Shown here: piece by piece, positions 60,339 to 64,000 of the stretch | Layout: each line of letters starts with the position of its first letter | How positions within the stretch are numbered: position 1 is the stretch's first letter | Source: Oceanobacter sp. | GTDB taxonomy: Bacteria; Pseudomonadota; Gammaproteobacteria; Pseudomonadales; Oceanobacteraceae | DNA: 64,000 nucleotides | Assembly (NCBI GenBank): GCA_002733645.1 | Contig: NVWL01000012.1 | Span: 34,379 to 98,378 of the forward strand | Direction of reading: 5' to 3' | Made by a program: the position numbers and the translations under genes | Notes under the pieces: model-generated | The model's database searches: none | Seen by the model: only the letters and a program-made list of their open reading frames with translations | What the model was told of the DNA's origin: nothing

Positions 60339-60737
60339 TTAATCTTCAGTTACTACATCATCTTCAGTAGCTTCTACTACTGGACGATCTACCAACTCAA
60401 CATAAGCCATAGGTGCGTTATCACCCGCACGGAAGCCACATTTCATAATACGAATGTAGCCACCAGGACGGTTCTGGTAACGTGGACCTAGGTCAGTGAA
60501 CAGTTTACCTACTGCTTCTTTGCTACGAGTACGAGCAAAGGCCAGACGGCGGTTAGCAACTGAATCAGTCTTAGAAAGAGTGATCAGTGGCTCAGCTACG
60601 CGACGTAGCTCTTTCGCCTTTGGCAGAGTAGTCTTAATGATTTCATGTTCGAACAAGCTGACCGCCATGTTTTTAAACATAGCTTGACGGTGCGAGCTTG
60701 TGCGATTGAAATGACGACCACTTTTACGATGACGCAT
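60339..60737 (-). CDS. rplQ: 50S ribosomal protein L17
   Basis: A 132-residue L17. It starts [20 protein letters not shown], includes [20 protein letters not shown], and contains [20 protein letters not shown]. The acidic tail ([11 protein letters not shown]) is normal. L17 lies near the exit tunnel. Last gene of the alpha operon. Confidence 0.98.
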   Translation of the reverse strand: MRHRKSGRHFNRTSSHRQAMFKNMAVSLFEHEIIKTTLPKAKELRRVAEPLITLSKTDSVANRRLAFARTRSKEAVGKLFTDLGPRYQNRPGGYIRIMKCGFRAGDNAPMAYVELVDRPVVEATEDDVVTED

Positions 60738-60769
60738 GGTTAAATTCCTTAACTAACTGATGGAACCGC

Positions 60770-61771
60770 TTACGCGAGAACTTTATCGTCGTTACGGAGG
60801 CTAGCCGGTGGCCAGTTCTCCAAATGCATACCTAACGACAGTCCGCGTGATGCGAGAACGTCTTTGATTTCAGTCAGAGACTTCTTACCTAAGTTAGGTG
60901 TCTTTAACAGCTCTACTTCAGTGCGCTGAATCAGATCACCGATGTAGTAGATGTTTTCTGCTTTTAGACAGTTTGCTGAGCGAACGGTCAATTCTAGATC
61001 GTCTACTGGACGAAGCAGAATTGGATCGATCTCTTCTTCTTCACGAACCTGTTCAACGACTTCGTCGTTTTCTAGGTTAACGAAGATAGCTAACTGCTGC
61101 TGCAAGATGGTCGCGGAACGACGGATCGCTTCTTCCGGATCAATGGTACCGTTGGTTTCCAGGTCGATAATCAACTTGTCCAAGTCAGTACGTTGTTCAA
61201 CACGAGCGCTTTCGACGCTGTATGAAACACGTTTAACTGGGCTGTAAGTTGCATCTAACTGCAATTTGCCAATGGCCTTAGTTTCTTCATCACTCTGGTT
61301 GCGAGACTCAACAGTCTCATAACCGCGGCCAGAAGCTACTTTGATGGTCATTTTCAACTCAGCGCCTTCACCCAAATGGGCAATAACGTGATCTGAGTTG
61401 GCAATATCAACGCCGTGATCCAGTTGAATGTCGGCAGCTGTCACTGTGCACGGGCCAGTTTTGGCCAGTGTTAGTGTCGCTTCGTCACGTTCATGCAATT
61501 TGACCGCTACACCTTTTAGGTTAAGCAGGATTTCAATCACGTCTTCCTGAACGCCATCGATCGCACTGTACTCGTGGAGTACGCCATCGATTTCGCACTC
61601 AACAATCGCTGCGCCCGGCATTGAGGACAACAGGATTCGTCGTAAAGCATTTCCCAAAGTATGACCAAAACCACGTTCCAGCGGCTCTAGAGTTACCTTG
61701 GCGTGGGTATTGGATACTTCGTCTACTTGGATGTGACGAGGTGTCAAAAATTCATTAACTGCACGCTGCAT
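60770..61771 (-). CDS. rpoA: RNA polymerase alpha subunit
   Basis: A 333-residue alpha subunit. The N-terminal domain has the assembly segment [20 protein letters not shown]; the linker is at about 235-250; the C-terminal domain (about 250-325) binds UP elements and activators and contains [20 protein letters not shown], then [20 protein letters not shown]. Normal in every respect; in an operon with rpsD and rplQ. Confidence 0.99.
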   Translation of the reverse strand: MQRAVNEFLTPRHIQVDEVSNTHAKVTLEPLERGFGHTLGNALRRILLSSMPGAAIVECEIDGVLHEYSAIDGVQEDVIEILLNLKGVAVKLHERDEATLTLAKTGPCTVTAADIQLDHGVDIANSDHVIAHLGEGAELKMTIKVASGRGYETVESRNQSDEETKAIGKLQLDATYSPVKRVSYSVESARVEQRTDLDKLIIDLETNGTIDPEEAIRRSATILQQQLAIFVNLENDEVVEQVREEEEIDPILLRPVDDLELTVRSANCLKAENIYYIGDLIQRTEVELLKTPNLGKKSLTEIKDVLASRGLSLGMHLENWPPASLRNDDKVLA

Positions 61772-61792
61772 AGCTGCCCCTTAATTCCTCTA

Positions 61793-62413
61793 TTACTTAG
61801 AGTAAAGTTCCACGATGAGGTTTTCGTTGATCTCAGCTGGGAGATCAGCGCGCTCAGGAACTGATTTGAATGTTCCTTCCATCTTGCCTGCATTCACATC
61901 GATCCAAGCACAATCAGCACGCTGACCAGCCAGAACGAGAGCAGTCTTGATACGATCCTGAGATTTTGACTTCTCGCGGACAGCTACCACATCGCCATCT
62001 TTCACTTGGAAAGAAGCAACATTTACAGACTTACCGTTAACAGTGATTGCCTTGTGAGACACCAGCTGACGTGACTCTGCACGAGTTGAACCGTAACCCA
62101 TACGATAAACAACGTTATCTAGGCGTGATTCCAGCAGTTGTAGAAGGTTTTCACCCGTTGCACCTTTACGACGAGCAGCTTCTTTGTAGTAACTACGGAA
62201 CTGCTTCTCGAGGATGCCATATAGACGACGAACTTTTTGCTTCTCACGAAGCTGAAGACCGTAATCAGATAGACGACCGCGGCCAGCGCCATGAACGCCC
62301 GGCTTAGTCTCCATTTTACATTTTGTGTCCAGCGCACGTACACCGCTTTTCAGGAACAGGTCAGTTCCTTCACGACGGGCAAGTTTACACTTAGGACCAA
62401 TATAACGTGCCAT
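61793..62413 (-). CDS. rpsD: 30S ribosomal protein S4
   Basis: A 206-residue S4. The N-terminus is [20 protein letters not shown], with two cysteines, followed by [18 protein letters not shown] and the S4 RNA-binding fold ([20 protein letters not shown]). S4 starts small-subunit assembly and in enterobacteria represses this operon by binding its mRNA upstream of rpsM. rpsM and the start of rpsK are missing here because of the junction. Confidence 0.99.
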   Translation of the reverse strand: MARYIGPKCKLARREGTDLFLKSGVRALDTKCKMETKPGVHGAGRGRLSDYGLQLREKQKVRRLYGILEKQFRSYYKEAARRKGATGENLLQLLESRLDNVVYRMGYGSTRAESRQLVSHKAITVNGKSVNVASFQVKDGDVVAVREKSKSQDRIKTALVLAGQRADCAWIDVNAGKMEGTFKSVPERADLPAEINENLIVELYSK

Positions 62414-62425
62414 TATTCAGCCTCC

Positions 62426-62773
62426 TTATACGCGACGCTTCTTAGGTGGACGACAGCCGTTGTGAGGGATCGGCGTAACATCAGTGATGTTAGTGATCTT
62501 GTACCCACAAGCATTTAGAGCACGAACTGCTGATTCACGACCTGGACCAGGGCCTTTGACCTCTACATCCAGATTCTTCAGGCCGTATTCTTTAGCGGCT
62601 TCTCCAGCGCGCTCCGCGGCAACCTGAGCTGCGAAAGGAGTGCTCTTACGCGATCCACGGAAACCAGATCCACCCGCAGTAGCCCATGATAGAGCGTTAC
62701 CCTGACGGTCGGTGATGGTCACAATGGTATTGTTAAAAGAGGCGTGGATGTGCGCGATGCCATCGACAACCGT
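62426..62773 (-). pseudogene. rpsK: 30S ribosomal protein S11, cut at its 5' end by a sequence junction
   Basis: The 115-residue C-terminal part of S11 is perfect, from [20 protein letters not shown] to [11 protein letters not shown]. The usual N-terminus (about 14 basic residues) is absent: upstream of codon ~15 the translation changes to an unrelated sequence that is antisense to the RING-protein gene. S11 is essential, so this is most likely an assembly join and not a true pseudogene. The open frame continues to 63187, but that part is not S11. Confidence 0.9.
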
Positions 62774-63628
62774 GCTCCATCGCCTATTGAGCACATTACA
62801 AAAGAAGATTTGGACCGGGTGTTGGCGCAAGCTTCCGATGCAGAAAATTTGGCCGATCAAATGTCCGCCCTTCAAAAGCAAACCGAAGATTCGGTGCAGC
62901 TTCGTGAAGAGCTGCTCGGAAAAGCAAAGTTTCCACTCATGGCAGAGCTCCGTGAGCTGGAGGACCGCGTCCTCAAGAACACCGCTGCGCTGCATCAGGC
63001 CCACCTCAATCGGAAGAACTTGGTGAAGCAATATTGGCAGTGGCGCCAGCGTGTGGAACTGGGCGACGTGAAGGCTGGCAAAACGTTTGAGGAGGAACTC
63101 GAGCGGGGCCCGCGCTTTCGCCACGTCGGGGTGCAGAACGTCATTCAAACCGAATACCTGTCGCAGCAAGTGGACTGGCTGCGGCAACTCCTACGCCGCG
63201 AACAGACGTTCCGCCGTCATGTGTTGCGCGTGGAGTCGCTCGTCAACGAACTGCGCGAGGTGAACCTCCTCGTGGACCAGTCCCTTCGCTGTCCAGTCTG
63301 CCAGCAAATCTGCAAGGATCCTGTCTCCCTGTGGCCGTGTGGGCACTCGTTCTGTCAGGCCTGTTTTGAAACGTTGTCGGTGAGTGCGTACCTGCATCGC
63401 TGCTCGGTTTGCTTCAGCGTCGGATCCGAGGGCTGCCTCCCAAACTTGCTGCTGTCGGAGATCATTGCAAAGTGGGCGGTGAAGGAAGCTGGGTACTCCA
63501 ACGTCACGGACAGCCTTCGCGAAGTGAAGGACCACATGGAAATGTTTCAGCGAGATAAGATGCAGTTGCGCCTCAACGCGTTGGAGTACCGATCCAAACA
63601 AATCCGAGACCATGGTTACCTGACGTAG
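62774..63628 (+). CDS. Eukaryotic coiled-coil RING-finger protein (5' end missing)
   Basis: A 284-residue C-terminal piece in one frame, without introns. A long helical/coiled-coil region ([20 protein letters not shown] through [12 protein letters not shown]) leads to a C3HC4 RING finger: CPVC, then CGHSFCQAC, then CSVC, followed by a helical tail. RING fingers usually act as ubiquitin ligases. The domain is eukaryotic; an intron-free long frame with elevated GC fits a kinetoplastid-like protist. The in-frame ATG at 62744 lies in the bacterial part, so the true start is unknown. Confidence 0.82.
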   Translation, partial: APSPIEHITKEDLDRVLAQASDAENLADQMSALQKQTEDSVQLREELLGKAKFPLMAELRELEDRVLKNTAALHQAHLNRKNLVKQYWQWRQRVELGDVKAGKTFEEELERGPRFRHVGVQNVIQTEYLSQQVDWLRQLLRREQTFRRHVLRVESLVNELREVNLLVDQSLRCPVCQQICKDPVSLWPCGHSFCQACFETLSVSAYLHRCSVCFSVGSEGCLPNLLLSEIIAKWAVKEAGYSNVTDSLREVKDHMEMFQRDKMQLRLNALEYRSKQIRDHGYLT

Positions 63629-64000
63629 AGGAAAGAGCAAGAATGGAAATGCAACATCCTTGAAGAGGAAGCGCGCAGTTAGCTTTGAGGGTCCCATGCA
63701 TACGGAGACGGTTTTAGGTACGTAGTTGTATGTTGTGTACGATGCCACGATGTATCATTCGTCTGCTTGGTGTTGTAATAGCCCGTTGTTGTTGGGAAGC
63801 GGCCGCATCAACCAACCGATGATGTTTTTTGTTCTCTGTTGTTCATGGAGCAAGAGGAACCCGCAGTCCTTGACACAGTGCGGCAAGGTGGGCATGCGCA
63901 GCACGGCTGAGTGTGCACTGACTGCTGTGCCGATTGGTTAACCCACCGACAACGCGCCACACCCCACAATGCCGCTGTACCACCACCAATCCCATCATCC
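63629..64000. other. Eukaryotic non-coding end of the window
   Basis: 372 nt after the RING gene without a credible gene. It is GT-rich in parts (TGTTGTGTACG; GTTGTTGTTGGG). A pyrimidine-rich tract at 63824-63844 is followed by AG at 63849-63850, as in a trans-splice acceptor of a kinetoplastid intergenic region; this reading is speculative. Composition differs from the bacterial part. Confidence 0.5.

Noticed and set aside
62426..63187. A 253-codon S11 with a novel N-terminal extension
   Set aside because: The extra 138 codons are antisense to the RING-finger gene; the join is an assembly break.
62744..63628. A bacterial RING-finger gene gained by horizontal transfer
   Set aside because: It interrupts an essential ribosomal operon that is otherwise intact, and the composition changes at the same base; a chimera is simpler.
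63191..63748. 185-codon minus-strand frame opposite the RING gene
   Set aside because: Antisense shadow: the plus strand has the complete RING cysteine pattern.
1..64000. CRISPR arrays, insertion sequences, tRNA or rRNA genes
   Set aside because: I found no regularly spaced repeats, transposase genes, or tRNA/rRNA sequences in this window.

Overview
Positions 1-62,773 are one continuous piece of a bacterial chromosome, and about 62,774-64,000 is eukaryotic DNA joined to it. The bacterial part has moderate GC, dense coding and short intergenic gaps. Its gene content (ExeM-type secreted nuclease, lipase with Lif foldase, DctPQM TRAP transporter with a TatT partner, PilZ/DUF1631/GGDEF/EAL protein, ComFB-like protein, DUF4331) suggests a free-living, probably marine gammaproteobacterium, perhaps Oceanospirillales of the Thalassolituus/Oceanobacter/Bermanella kind. 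That placement is inferred from gene content; no 16S rRNA is present.

Layout. 0.1-4.2 kb (minus): the rpsF-rpsR-rplI operon with a candidate S6:S18 leader, a terminator, dnaB, and two overlapping acetyltransferases. 4.2-6.3 kb: an AT-rich gap with two perfect DnaA boxes, two small unknown genes, and a Fur box ahead of two coupled unknown genes. 6.3-20 kb: ExeM-like nuclease, Nudix hydrolase, COG0523 GTPase, inositol-phosphatase-like enzyme, lipA-lif, nitronate monooxygenase, a CpxAR-like two-component system, ComFB-like and CBS proteins, and glmU. 20.3-28.7 kb (plus): an unusual cluster of a GNAT-like protein, a GH3-family adenylating enzyme, a second GNAT-like protein, and an RND adaptor and permease. 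The permease ends in an RMF/CrpP-like motif. 28.8-32.4 kb: zinc uptake, with znuA divergent from zur-znuC-znuB and a Zur-like site between them. 33-41 kb: tandem orphan periplasmic binding proteins, a Sco protein, a MATE pump, a LysR regulator divergent from cytochrome b561-YceI, and a metallo-beta-lactamase-fold hydrolase. 41.2-48.4 kb (minus): an ECF sigma/anti-sigma pair downstream of HupE, a repeat protein, a small lipoprotein and DUF4331, preceded by an OsmC / cytochrome / rhodanese operon. 48.6-60.1 kb: a large degenerate c-di-GMP protein, a TRAP operon, two esterases, and two LVIVD-type surface proteins. 60.3-62.8 kb (minus): rplQ, rpoA, rpsD and a truncated rpsK of the alpha operon.

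The alpha operon breaks off inside codon ~15 of rpsK. The sequence beyond it encodes a coiled-coil/RING-finger protein in one intron-free frame, as expected for a protist such as a kinetoplastid. A chimeric assembly, with bacterial DNA in a protist culture, explains this better than gene transfer.

The stretches most likely to hold undescribed biology are the GH3-GNAT-RND cluster with the RND-RMF fusion, the ECF-DUF4331-HupE cluster, and the Fur-controlled pair of unknown genes.
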